This document shows, in pieces, positions 34,311 through 44,947 of a stretch of DNA of 64,000 bases. The notes beneath the pieces were generated by a model. The model saw nothing but the letters and a program-made list of their open reading frames with translations, was not told where the DNA came from and searched no databases. The first letter of the stretch is position 1. The number at the start of each line of letters is the position of its first letter. The DNA is from Phanerodontia chrysosporium. Taxonomy: Eukaryota; Basidiomycota; Agaricomycetes; Polyporales; Phanerochaetaceae. Location: the NCBI GenBank assembly GCA_001910725.1, contig MJGA01000006.1:372001-436000 (forward strand), given 5' to 3'. The position numbers were made by a program, and so were the translations under genes.

Positions 34311-35269
34311 CTAGTCGCTCATCGCCTCCTCCTCGTCAGCCTCCTCGTCCGCACCCGCCTCCTCCGGCAGCTCCTTGCCCTCGATCTGGACGACCTCGCC
34401 GTTCGCCGCAGACCAACGCGCGCGGAGCGCCACCCTGAACTCGACCATCTTCACGCCGATGAGCTTGAGCAGCTGCGCCTGCTCGGGCGTGAGCACCTTG
34501 CCCTTCTCGCAAACCTTGTGCGGTGCATCTAGTGTCGGCACGCCGCGCACCATCTTCGTGTGCAGGCCGAGCTTGCGGAGCTGCGGCTCCTCGTTGTGCG
34601 GGAACGGCTCCGGCGGGTCCGAGTGCTGCTGCATGACGGGCCCTGCGGGGAGCACGAACGTCTGTGTCGCCTTGTTCCCTGACCGCGCAAAGTCTGGTGG
34701 GTGAAAGTCGTCGAACCAGGCGATGACTTCTTCTGGTGGTGAGTCGGTGAACATCAGCCCGACCTGACCTTTTATTTGCTGTGGAACAGTGAGTACAGGC
34801 ATGCATTGGAGAGAGGGTACGGGCGCACCTGTGCAATTTTGTGGAGACCCATCTTGTACTCCTCCTCAGGCGTCGTCCCAAGTGCCTTCGCCATCACCGC
34901 TCCCCTGCCAAAGAATATCCGTGCGGAACTGGACGTGATAACCAGGTCAGCTGCGCCAAGCTGCGCTGCAGGTGCGACGCACTCTTTCCACAGCTTCCGT
35001 ACAATCTTCAGGTGCGCATTGCGCATGTTCCCAACTTCAAACAACCAGCAATACTGCCATTTGTCCGCGTTCTCTTGCACCTGTGACCGCTAAGTAAGCG
35101 GAGCCAAGACACATAGGTTGAAGTTCGCACTTCTGTCATGAGCGCGCCCTTTTGTTCCTTGGTCTTCTTCGCGACCTTGGTCAACGAAACTGGAGCGGGC
35201 TTGTTACTTCGCCCGGCAAAGTGAGAGCATCATGTACTCACCGACTTTCGAGCGTTTTGACTTGGGCAT
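34311..35269 (-). CDS. MRT4: ribosome assembly factor Mrt4 (uL10-like)
   Basis: Mrt4 occupies the P0 (uL10) site on pre-60S ribosomes in the nucleolus and is later replaced by P0. Exon 1 is very short (MPKSKRSKV, start 35269), then an intron, then VSLTKVAKKTKEQKGALMTE (35190-35130), then VQENADKWQYCWLFEVGNMR and LVITSSSARIFFGRGAVMAK (about 34940). The last exon has KGQVGLMFTDSPPEEVIAWF and runs through QQHSDPPEPFPHNEEPQLRK to a C-terminal acidic tail (stop 34311-34313). All motifs typical of Mrt4 are present, including the extended uL10 RNA-binding domain and no P-stalk tail. The frame is intact. A tandem GATA site lies about 146 bases upstream of the start (35415-35425). Confidence 0.93.
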
Positions 35270-35414
35270 GGTGTGTCGTTACAAAAGATGGGGATACGAA
35301 GGTAAGGAACGGCGAGGACGAGTTACAAGCAGAGCAAAGACGTGCAGGAGAGAAGCGGCCTTGGAGAAGGCAATTCAGAGATAATCCAAAATTTCTGATC
35401 TCGGGCGACTCGAT

Positions 35415-35425
35415 CTTATCTTATC
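35415..35425. promoter_or_regulatory. tandem GATA site
   Basis: CTTATCTTATC (GATAAGATAAG on the minus strand), between MRT4 and ferroportin. GATA-type zinc-finger regulators in fungi bind such repeats. Confidence 0.4.
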
Positions 35426-35903
35426 AGACCCCGCGTGAACAACCAGCTAAGCGCCTCAAGTCCACCAATGATACCGCGACTGAACCGCGACCAGGTTCTC
35501 AGAGCCTCAATATTATGTCATTGAGGTAATCCTATCGCTAGACATATCTACGTCGGCAGATATTTTCGTTCCTTGGCTTTACTGACTGTCCAGCCGCTGT
35601 CGACTACGTCAGACCCGGTGAGTGAAGGTAGCTAGGCTTCGATCCCGTTTATATGGACACCCCCGTTCGGGTCGACATCCGGGCGTCCCGTATGTTAATG
35701 GCTAGCATGCTTGCCAGAACTCTGCGTCCACGCATCTGCAGGAAGGAGAAGTTTACTGTTCCCAGGGTGTCAGTGGAGCGAGCCTGAACCGTCTCGTCTC
35801 ATGCCCAAAACTCCTTTAGAACCGTTGATGAGAACTCAATTGCTTGAGGGGCAGATAGATTGACGGGGAGCGGAGTTGGTACAGACGTGTACGCGCAGTC
35901 GGC

Positions 35904-35915
35904 TTTATCTTATCT
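35904..35915. promoter_or_regulatory. tandem GATA site
   Basis: TTTATCTTATCT, between the MRT4 promoter and the ferroportin stop codon. It is the second of four such repeats noticed in the window. Confidence 0.3.
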
Positions 35916-35981
35916 GGTTCAACGAGATACAGAACAAACCTCGCTTCATTCTTCCATGCTTCGTACAAACAGATCCAGGGG

Positions 35982-37775
35982 TTAGTCAACATAAACCGAC
36001 GGGGAAGCGACACCATAATGGTGGGAGCCATGCGTGCCTATGGTCCACCTATTTCCCCATGGTTGTTCTTCACTCGATGCCACAGGGCTACCGCGGTTTG
36101 CTTGCTCCTCCGTAGTGAGCAGCTCGTATTTGTCTCCCTCGAAGCACTGCGGAGTGTGGAAGAGGTGGCCTCTGCGCTTCCTCACGAAGGCGGCGAAGAG
36201 GCAAGCGGAGACTGCGACCGCACCCGTGCTGATCATGACCGGATACTTGAACTGCTCCGGGCGAGCGAAGACGACCGTAGTGCCGTACGACAGAAGCTCG
36301 AACACGTTTTGTAGCGCCATCTCGGTAGACGAGAAGCTGCCCCGTGTCGTTTCAGAGGTTTCCTACATGGCGATCAGTAACTGTCCGACGAGCGACATGA
36401 TGTCCGATGAAGAGATGACAAACCTCCTGGATAAGGTACTGCACGCAGAGATCGAAGCCCCATAAGCCGAGACGGCTGAACGTGACACCGCCTATCAGGC
36501 TGTATCCAGCCGTCTTCGGGTCACCGGAGGCGTTGAGAAAGAGTGCCGTAGCCAGGCAGACGCAAGCCAACTGCTCGTTGATGAACCACAGTGCTCCGCG
36601 CACCGGCCCGATCTTGCGCATGAGGAACGGGGCAGCCCACGTCGCGGTGAGCTCGACGATGACGGCTGCGAAGCGCATCATACTGACGTCGATGGACCTG
36701 AACCCGAGCGTAAACAGGTATGCTTGCATCTGAACGCCGGTGGAGAGCACGGTGAAGTATAGGATGCTCAACGAAAGGGAGGCGAGGAAGGCTGTGTTCC
36801 GGAAGTACTCGACCCATGGCTGAATGAGGCGCGTGAGAGTGCCAGAACCTGACGAAGGCCCGGTAGGAGGGACGGGGGAGGTATCCGTGGCTCCGGCGTG
36901 TGCATCTGCCGGCTGGCCGGCAGCGAGAGGCGTCGTCTCGTCGACAACGGCAACGTTCCCTGAGTGTACGCGAGTAGAAAGACCAGTTACAGCTTGATAG
37001 ACCTGATATACTTTGTGAGCATAGTGATCTACTATGTCAGGTCGTGTGAGCCTACCTGCGCGATGGCAAAGTACTCAATGGTAACCGATAATATGTTCTG
37101 GGCAAAAACCACCAATATAGCGGTGAAGGTGGAGTACTCGTCAATGACTGAGACGAAAACAGGTGCCAGCAGCTTTGCCAAAAGGTCGATGCGACGCATG
37201 ACGGCATTCAAGTCTATGCGAGACGAAGTGACCGTTAAAACACAGTTTTCGACTCAAGTCTTAACTTACCTTCGCGCCCTACGGACAGCTCATCTGAAAC
37301 AACAATAACCTACAGCTTGTTGTGAGACGGGGAAGCCACTTGGTCTCGATCATTAAGACACTCACCCAGTCGCGTTCGATGGATACAGTGTTGGCGACCG
37401 CCGCCAGCTTCTCCACGCAGGCCAGGACTGTTGTGAAGCCAAACAGGCCCCAAGACACCCAGGGAGTATCTCCGTAGCGCGGCAAGTACAAGGCCATAAA
37501 TGCCAGGCAAGACAGGGCAACCGGAATGCGCTGCCAAATAATGCTGGCCCGCACGCACCTCAGTCGGTCCCAGCCGTCGATGAGGCGTCCGACCGAGGAG
37601 GAAAGGAGAGCGGTGAGTGCCGCTCTGACGAGAGCATAGAAGGAGGCGTAAAAAAGCGTCCCCGGAATATCCTCGCCAGAAAGAGTACCGCACCGAACTC
37701 GAAAGTGCGCGAGTTCCAGGTGCTAAGAGCATGCGAGATGTAGACGCGGTTCAAGATGCCGGCGGTGGACGACAT
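35982..37775 (-). CDS. ferroportin-family iron transporter (SLC40)
   Basis: A polytopic membrane protein of the SLC40 family, the iron exporters. The start at 37775 (MSSTAGILNRVYISHALSTW) matches the family's first helix with the LYxSHxLSTW motif. Then EFGAVLFLARIF and PGTLFYASFYALVRAALTAL; SSVGRLIDGWDRLRCVRAS; IPVALSCLAFMALYLP; LNAVMRRIDLLAKLLAPVFV (a hallmark, 37215-37150); a hydrophilic loop (36960-36840); LASLSLSILYFTVLSTGVQM; LGFRSIDVSMMRFAAVIVEL; and the last helices near 36250. About five introns. The frame breaks once, near 37658-37665, where one base is missing in a C/G run between LARIF and PGTLF. In fungi the member may sit in plasma or vacuolar membrane. It is divergent to the DOHH gene over about 290 bases. 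Confidence 0.85.
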
Positions 37776-38065
37776 CGCTGCTCGACGACGGCTGCAGGAG
37801 AGTCGAGTATACGTGGGCAGTGGGAACTAGAGGCAAATTTGCCATGCTTTAGAGTTTCTATGTCAGACGGCCGTGAGTCGAGGTACAAACATCGTCCGAG
37901 GTCCCGACTCGTGCGATTCCATAATGAGCGCGACCAGATCACGAGATCTGCATTGATCTTATCTTATCTGCCTCCGTGACCGCGGTCCCCGAAACATTTA
38001 CAGTGCACTCTTAGCCATGGCAATTTTCCCCGCTTCTCCTCTCTCCACATCGCCTTCTACACAAA
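37776..38065. promoter_or_regulatory. bidirectional promoter of ferroportin and DOHH
   Basis: The 290-base gap separates two divergent start codons. It holds the tandem GATA site at 37958-37969 (CTTATCTTATCT), 183 bases from the ferroportin start and 97 from the DOHH start. Confidence 0.6.
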
Positions 38066-39340
38066 ATGGCCGTCGAGGTCCCCCAAGTTACCCAAGACAC
38101 ATTGGCCGCCCTTGAGGCATCCTTGCTCAACACCTCCGGCAAGGTGCCGCTGCACAACCGCTTCCGATCACTGTTCACTCTCAAGGCATTGAAAAGCGAT
38201 GAGGCCGTTCGTATCATCGCAAAAGGTGAGTAGAACCGTGAAATGTCGTGCATCTGGGCTGACATGTCTTAGGCTTCGCGGACGAAAGTGCTTTGTTGAA
38301 GCATGAACTTGCGTACTGTTTGGGCCAGATGAAAAGGACGTCTGCCCTCCCAGTGCTAGAAGCAGTTCTCGCGAATGAACAGGAGGATCCCATGGTCAGA
38401 CACGAGGTACGCCGCATTCCCTTTGACTGCATTGATCAACATTGATACCCTTCCCAGGCTGCTGAGGCGATGGGTGCTATCTCTTCCACGGAATCTGTTC
38501 CGATTCTCAAGAAGTATGCCAATGACCCGAACCGTTCAGTCAGGGAGACTGTAGAGATAGCTCTCGACAAGATCGCATGGGATCACTCGGAAGAGGGCCA
38601 GAAGGCCCGTAAGCAGTTGGAGGAAGCGGAAAATCAGTGCGTTACCTGCCCAAGTATCCAGTCCTCCAGTCCTCGTACTGACATTGTTATCTAGGATGTA
38701 TACCTCAATCGACCCTGCTCCGCCAACCTCTGGTCTTCTGACCGCCAAGCCACCCCTCGGATGTCTCGCCGGAGACTATTGACGACCTTCGTGCCAAGCT
38801 TCTGGACAAGAACCTTCCACTGTTCCAGCGGTACCGCGCTATGTTCGCTCTGCGTAACATCGGCACTCCTGCAGCAGTCGATGCTCTCGCTGCGGGCTTC
38901 TCTGATGACAGTGCTCTCTTCAAGTGCGCCTTCTCTTCCTCTGTCCCTGTGCCATCGCCTGATCTGTTTTTCGCAGGCACGAGATTGCTTTCGTGTTTGG
39001 CCAGCTGCTGTCTACACACTCCGTGCCTGCCTTGCTAAAGGTGCTGGAGAACAACCAGGAGTCGGACATGGTCCGTCATGAGGCCGCAGAAGCTCTCGGT
39101 GGCATCGCCACGCCCGAAGTTCTGCCACACCTTAAGGAGTGGATGCATCGCGAGGACGCCCCTCGTGTCGTCCGAGAGAGCTGCCAAGTCGCGCTGGACA
39201 TGTATGAGGTATGTGCGCGAGTTCTGTATACTTCTTCATTACTCTGACGCCGTTGCCAGTATGAGAACTCTGGCGAATTCCAGTACGCCAATGGTCTCGA
39301 GACTGCTCCAGCTGCCCCGGAAGTGGCTGCATCATCATGA
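38066..39340 (+). CDS. deoxyhypusine hydroxylase (HEAT-repeat di-iron enzyme)
   Basis: Completes hypusine formation on eIF5A. The sequence is a chain of HEAT repeats with the paired His-Glu iron ligands: [13 protein letters not shown] (about 38303), [13 protein letters not shown] (about 38395-38475), [20 protein letters not shown] (about 38980) and [18 protein letters not shown] (39069-39120). The start is [20 protein letters not shown]; short introns split it into six exons; the stop is after EVAASS at 39338-39340. The frame breaks at the CCCC run 38753-38756: upstream reads SGLLTAKPP and downstream [20 protein letters not shown], one base out of phase. As the enzyme is highly conserved and normally single-copy, an extra base in the assembly is the likely cause. 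S. cerevisiae calls this gene LIA1. Confidence 0.92.
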
Positions 39341-39876
39341 AAATCGAAGCACCTATCCTCAAAACATCGTCCGTGGAATCCGATCCGTTCACACATTGTA
39401 GCCTAGGTCTCTCTGTATTTATTATCTTCTCGCATTTGTTTTGTATTCTCCGATTTACCTCGTACGTCCTATATCAGCTTTGGTGACATTGAAGTCAAAG
39501 CATAGCCACAGCTGTGTGTATCCGAAGTCTCTAGTCATGACGTCGTTCAGAGAAAGCTTGTATCGGGTGTGCTACTGCGTGGCTCGACGACGTGGCCACA
39601 TCACACTCAAGAGCTGTACCGATAATCAGATCCCAGGCCGCCGCATCTTTGGGTCCGAGAAACGGTCGGTCCACAACCACGGAACCGAACGCAGCGCTGC
39701 ATTCAGTCAACCATGTTCCAGGTCTCCACATGTGTAATACGTGCCAATATGAGTATGCATAGGTGGTACGTGACATTAACGAGTGTATGTAGTATAGATC
39801 AAGATGGAAATCTCCGTATGGCGGAATGGCTAAAACATGACGCAGAACGATTCGCATACTGTAAGAATAGGCAAGA

Positions 39877-41485
39877 CTAGGAGTAGAACCGGTCAACCTG
39901 CCATCCATTGAGGCGGTAATCCGCCAGAGTGCCTCGAACTGCTGCACCTGGCCCCACAGCCGCTTCCTGTTCATCATCGAGTCGGACTGCCAGCACGCGT
40001 GCACGAACGCGACACGGTCGAGGTGTGGGGACATGAAAAGGGCGCGCGCGGACGGCTGCGCCACACTGGCCGCACCATCGCCATGGACGTCCGCGGTGCT
40101 GGACGGCGCCCGAGGACACGGAGACGGCGCGGAACGGCATCCTCGGGGAGCCATGTCTGCAGGGCCGCAGAAGCGCGCGTGTGTTCGTCCAAGAGGCCGT
40201 CGACAGGCAGGAGCCATCGCAGGCTGCCGTGGGTGATCGCCTCTTGGAGCACGCGGTCCAGAAACGCTGGGGCGGTCATGAACGCGCGGAGCGAGCGGCA
40301 CGTCGCCGAGAGTGCGAGGAGCGAGGGCAGGGTCAGGTCGTGCAGGATGGGCAGCAGGAGTTCGTTCGGTAGGTTCCCAATCCTCGGCATGACGGAGCCC
40401 TGCGTAGGGGTGTATGAAGTAAACGTGGGAGCGCATATGATCGTGGAGGCGCTTGGCCAGCTAAAGTGCATCGCTGTGGATCAGATATCCATCTACGTAA
40501 TGTGTGTGGGAAGGACGTACACATCCGGACGCATGAACATCCATGCACGACAGTCTTTCAGGATCGCGGGTATGAGGTTCCCTCCGCGGAGACCCGCTTT
40601 GATGCTGCCCGCCAGATGCTTTGCGCCTCGTCGGCAAGGCATGAAATGGCTCTGCCACTGCTTGAGGCTTGCCTCGATGCCATCGTAGTCGATGTCAGGC
40701 AACAATCCTGTCACCTCATCTACGCGTATGTTAGTCAACCGTTTGGCGTGACGAGGAATGGACGCTAACCTCGACGTGCTTTGCGAGAGTTGACTATCTC
40801 GTATAGTTCTGCGGCAAGCGAAAGCTGTGTGCTATCCAACGGAGGCGAACAGGGACGTGACGGGAGCTGTCGCTCGTCTAGCCATTTGTTCAAATACGCA
40901 TAACAGCGTTCGCAAAGGAAGATGTTCGGCGCACTGCTCGCGCCCCTGACCGAACACGAAGTGTTGGCATGCTCCCATGCTTCTTCGCCGTCTTCGCGCA
41001 CAACGAGGACTTCGTTGAAGTCCCCGCCGTCGCCATCTCGGACATGCCGTACTTCAACATGCTGGCCGTCAGGAACTTTGCCGTCGCGAAGCGGGGCACC
41101 GCCATCTTCGCCAAAGCAGCCGATGGCGACGTAACGACCTGTGGAATACCCGGCGCTCCCCATACCGTCCGGAGCCAAGTCGGGATGTAGCCAGGCAGGA
41201 TGTCTTCGTCGGAAAAGCATGAGAACAGTGCGCCCCTAACAATGTCCAGAGTCTCCTGATCCCCAGGAGAGATCTCTCTGGATATTGTTTGGGCGACATC
41301 GTCGACCCCATACCTGGAGAGCAGGTGACTAGGACCGCAGAACACCCCGCATAGCAGACATAGTTCGTCCCATGAGCCGATGCTAATGTTTGCAAGGCTT
41401 CGTATCTGGGTGCACGTCGTGAGTACCGCTGCCGTGAGCTAGACAAAGACAATACCTGTGACAAAATTTGTTTGTTGAAGTACAT
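39877..41485 (-). pseudogene. F-box family copy E, several frame breaks
   Basis: An inverted, diverged member. The 5' part starts MYFNKQILSQ (41485), then after an intron SWDELCLLCGVFCGPSHLLS (41375) and QETLDIVRGALFSCFSDEDI. The next frame has GYSTGRYVAIGCFGEDGG, ANTSCSVRGASSAPNIFLCE and RCYAYLNKWLDE. Exon 2 keeps IDYDGIEASLKQWQSHF and AILKDCRAWMFMRPDV, but the CW is lost (MPCRRG). Exon 3 has a good F-box (RIGNLPNELLLPILHDLTLP, 40380-40320) and the signature VHACWQSDSMMNRKRLWGQ (39995), then QQFEALW and after a one-base break near 39922 ADYRLNGWQVDRFYS. At least three shifts are present. It may be a pseudogene, or the breaks may in part be sequence errors. A TATA box (TATATAAA, minus strand) at 41544-41551 still lies upstream. 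Confidence 0.65.
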
Positions 41486-42603
41486 CAGTGCTAGAGTTGA
41501 GGTGGAGCGGGGGTACACGGTGTAGGATGAGGTGGATCGGGGATTTATATACGACACACCGCGATGACTGACCGTTTCAGAGCTGAGGCCGACCGCCGAT
41601 GCCCGATTCTTTGGGCTGTTCTACATCCGAGAGACATGAATGTTTTGAGTTGATATCAGCTCGAGGACGGCCCTGTCGCCGGTAATCTATAGATGCACGA
41701 CACATCGCGGATGAGCAGCGACGAACAGCAGTGCCGGCATGCAGAGCTGGCTTCGGTTAGACGCTGGAGTGTAAGACATCATAAGCTTACCCAGGCCCCA
41801 AGCTGGCGTACAGGGCCGCAATGAGTATATGCAACGCAGGATCAAGCCTTCAACGCAGTTTTCAACGACACATGGGGGCAAAGCCACGGTACCCGCGGCC
41901 CAAAACAATGGCCCTGTCCCGTCCAGCTCAAGGAGGAATATTGGGCTGGACCACGAGAACGTGTTTGTTCGGCGCAACTTGTCAATGTTGGATGTCAAAG
42001 CCTTGCTGTACATTCGAAGAAACGGACGAAGGAGGCTTCCTGGTGACATGATGAATAGGATTCGGCGAGCATCGTGAATGAGGCGAGGTATCGGAGAGGA
42101 CCTGCCTGTGTATGTTGACGGAGAATGGGCAGAAACAATAGGTAGACGTACCAGATGCGTCCTCGAAGCTTTCCCAACCGTCCGACCCTCAAGGAGGCTC
42201 GACCCTGGCGGCTGCCGATGACATAAAGGACTTGAGTGATCAGCGTAGCGTGCTACCGCGTGTCTGAGGCGAATCACCGCACCGCGGGAATGCAGTACGC
42301 CTAAGTTAGGTTCTCCGAGCTAGACTGATTTACTACAGCCCGGGCAAACGCTGAAGGTGGTACGTAGACTCAAGCAGAGTCGAAGCATCTGCAAGGATAG
42401 TCTGCCCTGCGGTCGGCTGAACTGCACAGGAAACGAGGAAAAATCGATTAGATAAATTCAAAGGAGACGTAGCACCCCTGCGGTAAATACAGGTCGTTAT
42501 CGTGAGGGTCTGTGCGGGCCTGGCCATGGCTGGCGAGGAGCTGGCTGGAGTGAGTGGAGTCGGTGGGAGACGTGTTAGCGATGCCCTGATAGGAGAGCGG
42601 TGT

Positions 42604-42613
42604 GATAAGATAA
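42604..42613 (+). promoter_or_regulatory. tandem GATA site upstream of the desaturase gene
   Basis: GATAAGATAA, about 350 bases before the desaturase start; same repeat as in the ferroportin-DOHH promoter. Confidence 0.4.
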
Positions 42614-42878
42614 CCACGTGCTCGGGGAAGGCGGGCTTGGCCTTCCCCGCGTCCTCCCCAACGAATCCCCCCGCGCGTGAGTCCTCCCTACTCTTCGGAC
42701 GCGATTGCTGGCGTCGGTCTCGGAAAACGCTCTTCTAAACCTCTGCAGGACATGCGGGCATCCTCCATGCACGAGAACTAGGGGCAAAACATGCGCGGAA
42801 TAAGGCTCGAAAGCGAGACAACGCAGGAGCGGGCGTCTATGGTCTCCCCAACAGATGCAGGGCGTGGCGCGTCAAGGT

Positions 42879-42886
42879 TATAAAAT
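42879..42886 (+). promoter_or_regulatory. TATA box of the delta-9 desaturase gene
   Basis: TATAAAAT, 75 bases before the ATG at 42961; a pyrimidine-rich stretch (42920-42950) follows, typical of strongly expressed fungal genes. Confidence 0.65.
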
Positions 42887-42960
42887 AACAGGCGGTCGCA
42901 GCTCGGTACCACGCCCCTCCTTTTCTCTTCTCCTTTCCTTCGTTTTGCTCTCTGCCCGCC

Positions 42961-44609
42961 ATGTCTTCTGTCGTCGAGACACGCAAGACATCGCCGTCGC
43001 AGAACCCGACTCCGCGGCCCAAGTCCGTGGAGAAGGAGGAGGTCCCTGCCGACATCAACATCCCCGACAACTATGTCGCGTGGACTCTCAAAAACCAAAA
43101 GCCACGGCCGCCGGTGACACTCGACAACCTGCTGCAGAACATCCAGTGGGTGTCCCTTGCCGTCCTCACCATCACGCCCTCTATCGCCATCTACGGTCTT
43201 TGCACCCACAAGCTGCAATGGGCGACTTTCGTCTGGAGTGTCATTTACTACTTCATTACCGGACTTGGTGAGTAATGTTCATTCCTGCTATGCGCCTTGC
43301 TAAGTCAACCTGCTGCCAGGTATCACTGCTGGTTACCATCGCTTGTGGGCGCACAGGTCGTACAATGCGTCGAAGCCTCTTCAGTACTTCCTGGCCATTG
43401 CAGGCACTGGTGCCGTCGAGGGTTCGATTAAGTGGTGGTGCCGCGGCCACCGTGCTCACCATCGCTACACGGATACCGACCTTGACCCGTACAATGCGCA
43501 CAAGGGCTTCTGGTACTCCCACATCGGCTGGATGCTCATTAAGCCTCGCTACAAGCCTGGTGTTGCCGACGTCAGCGACCTGAGCAAGAACACGGTCATC
43601 CGCTGGCAGCACCGTTGGTACATCTGGCTCATCATCGGCTTCGGCTTCCTTCTCCCTACTGCCGTTGCTGGACTTGGTTGGGGCGATTGGAAGGGTGGAT
43701 TCTTCTTTGCTGGTGCTGGCCGACTCTGCTTCGTCCACCACGTGAGTAGTTTTCCAATAAACATTCGTACCTGCCTCTCACTCAATATCTTAGTCCACCT
43801 TCTGCGTCAACTCGCTGGCGCACTGGCTAGGCGAGACCCCCTTCGATGACAAGCACACTCCCCGCGACCACTTCGTCACGGCTCTCGTTACGGTCGGTGA
43901 AGGCTACCACAACTTCCACCATCAGTTCCCTATGGACTACCGGAACGCGATCAAGTGGTACCAGTATGACCCTACAAAGTGGTTCATCTGGGTTTGCTCG
44001 CAGTTGGGACTCGCTAGTCACCTCAAGATCTTCCCGGAGAACGAAGTCAGGAAGGGCCAGCTGACCATGCAGTTGAAGAGGCTCCGTCAGACCCAGGAAG
44101 GCCTTGTATGGGCACCGAACGTCGAGGAGCTGCCGGTCATCAGCTGGGAGAGCTGTACGTCTTCACGTGTTCCAATTAGCTTAGAGTCCTTGCTGACCTT
44201 CGATGCAGTCCAGGAGCAAGCCGCCAAGCGTCCTCTGATCGTCATTGCCGGCTTCATTCACGACGTCTCCGACTTCCTAGATGAACACCCGGGTGGCCGC
44301 CATCTGCTCGTGAAGTACATTGGTCGCGACGCGACCACGGCTTTCTTCGGTGGTGTATACGATCACTCGAATGCTGCGCACAATGTAAGCATCATTGCGC
44401 TACGATTTCTTCGCAACATACTCAATCTGGATGTGCAGTTGCTTTCGATGAAGCGTGTTGGTATCCTGCACGGTGGTACTCAGCACGGTCTGCAAGACAA
44501 GAGCATTCCGCCTGCACAGCGACTCCGCATTGCGCGATACAATGAACTTGGCGGCTCGCCGTATAACTCTTCGACCGCCATTTCTGACAACGAGGGTTTG
44601 CTCGGCTGA
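42961..44609 (+). CDS. OLE1: stearoyl-CoA delta-9 desaturase with C-terminal cytochrome b5
   Basis: Introduces the first double bond into palmitoyl- and stearoyl-CoA in the ER membrane, with electrons from the fused cytochrome b5. Start MSSVVETRKTSPSQNPTPRP at 42961. Three histidine boxes bind the di-iron centre: HRLWAHR (about 43333), HRAHHRYTD (about 43450) and HNFHHQ (about 43915). Two membrane hairpins flank them (43140-43260 and 43615-43690). The cytochrome b5 domain has HPGG (44287-44298) and the second haem histidine in YDHSNAAHN. Introns: about 43267-43318, 43742-43796, 44154-44207 and 44385-44438. The frame is intact to the stop at 44607-44609. TATA and tandem GATA sites are upstream. 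Confidence 0.95.
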
Positions 44610-44947
44610 GCCGCCTGCGTTGTCCGTCGTTCTGTTTGTTCGTCTGTCGCCTCTTGCATATCGTTGTCGCTGTGTGGACTATTCGCTGTATATGTAGATG
44701 TTATGACCCATTCATCGTTGCTCAGACTTATGTACGTTTAGCCAATTCATTTGGGAGAAGGGTGGTTTCCTTCGTGGTGTTCATCGCATCTTTCCAAGGC
44801 GTTGTCCATCGCCGTGTCAAACGAGAAAGAGACAAATGAGACGTTTCCAGATCGACAGTAGAGATTCAGAGGCAGGAGTCGGGTGCGCTGTCAACATCTA
44901 TCTGCCCGTAAAGTCCATGAAACAAGCTGTCGTTTCTGGGCTCTTTG

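Larger units (their letters stand above)
41486..42960. other. intergenic, promoters of copy E and the desaturase gene
   Basis: No gene is recognised in 1.5 kb. The minus-strand frame at 41687-42277 is open for 196 codons but shows no domain. Regulatory marks seen: TATA of copy E (41544-41551), tandem GATA (42604-42613) and TATA of the desaturase gene (42879-42886). Confidence 0.5.

Noticed and set aside
41687..42277. Minus-strand open frame of 196 codons
   Set aside because: No domain, no signal or membrane segment, random composition, and it lies in the promoter area of two genes.
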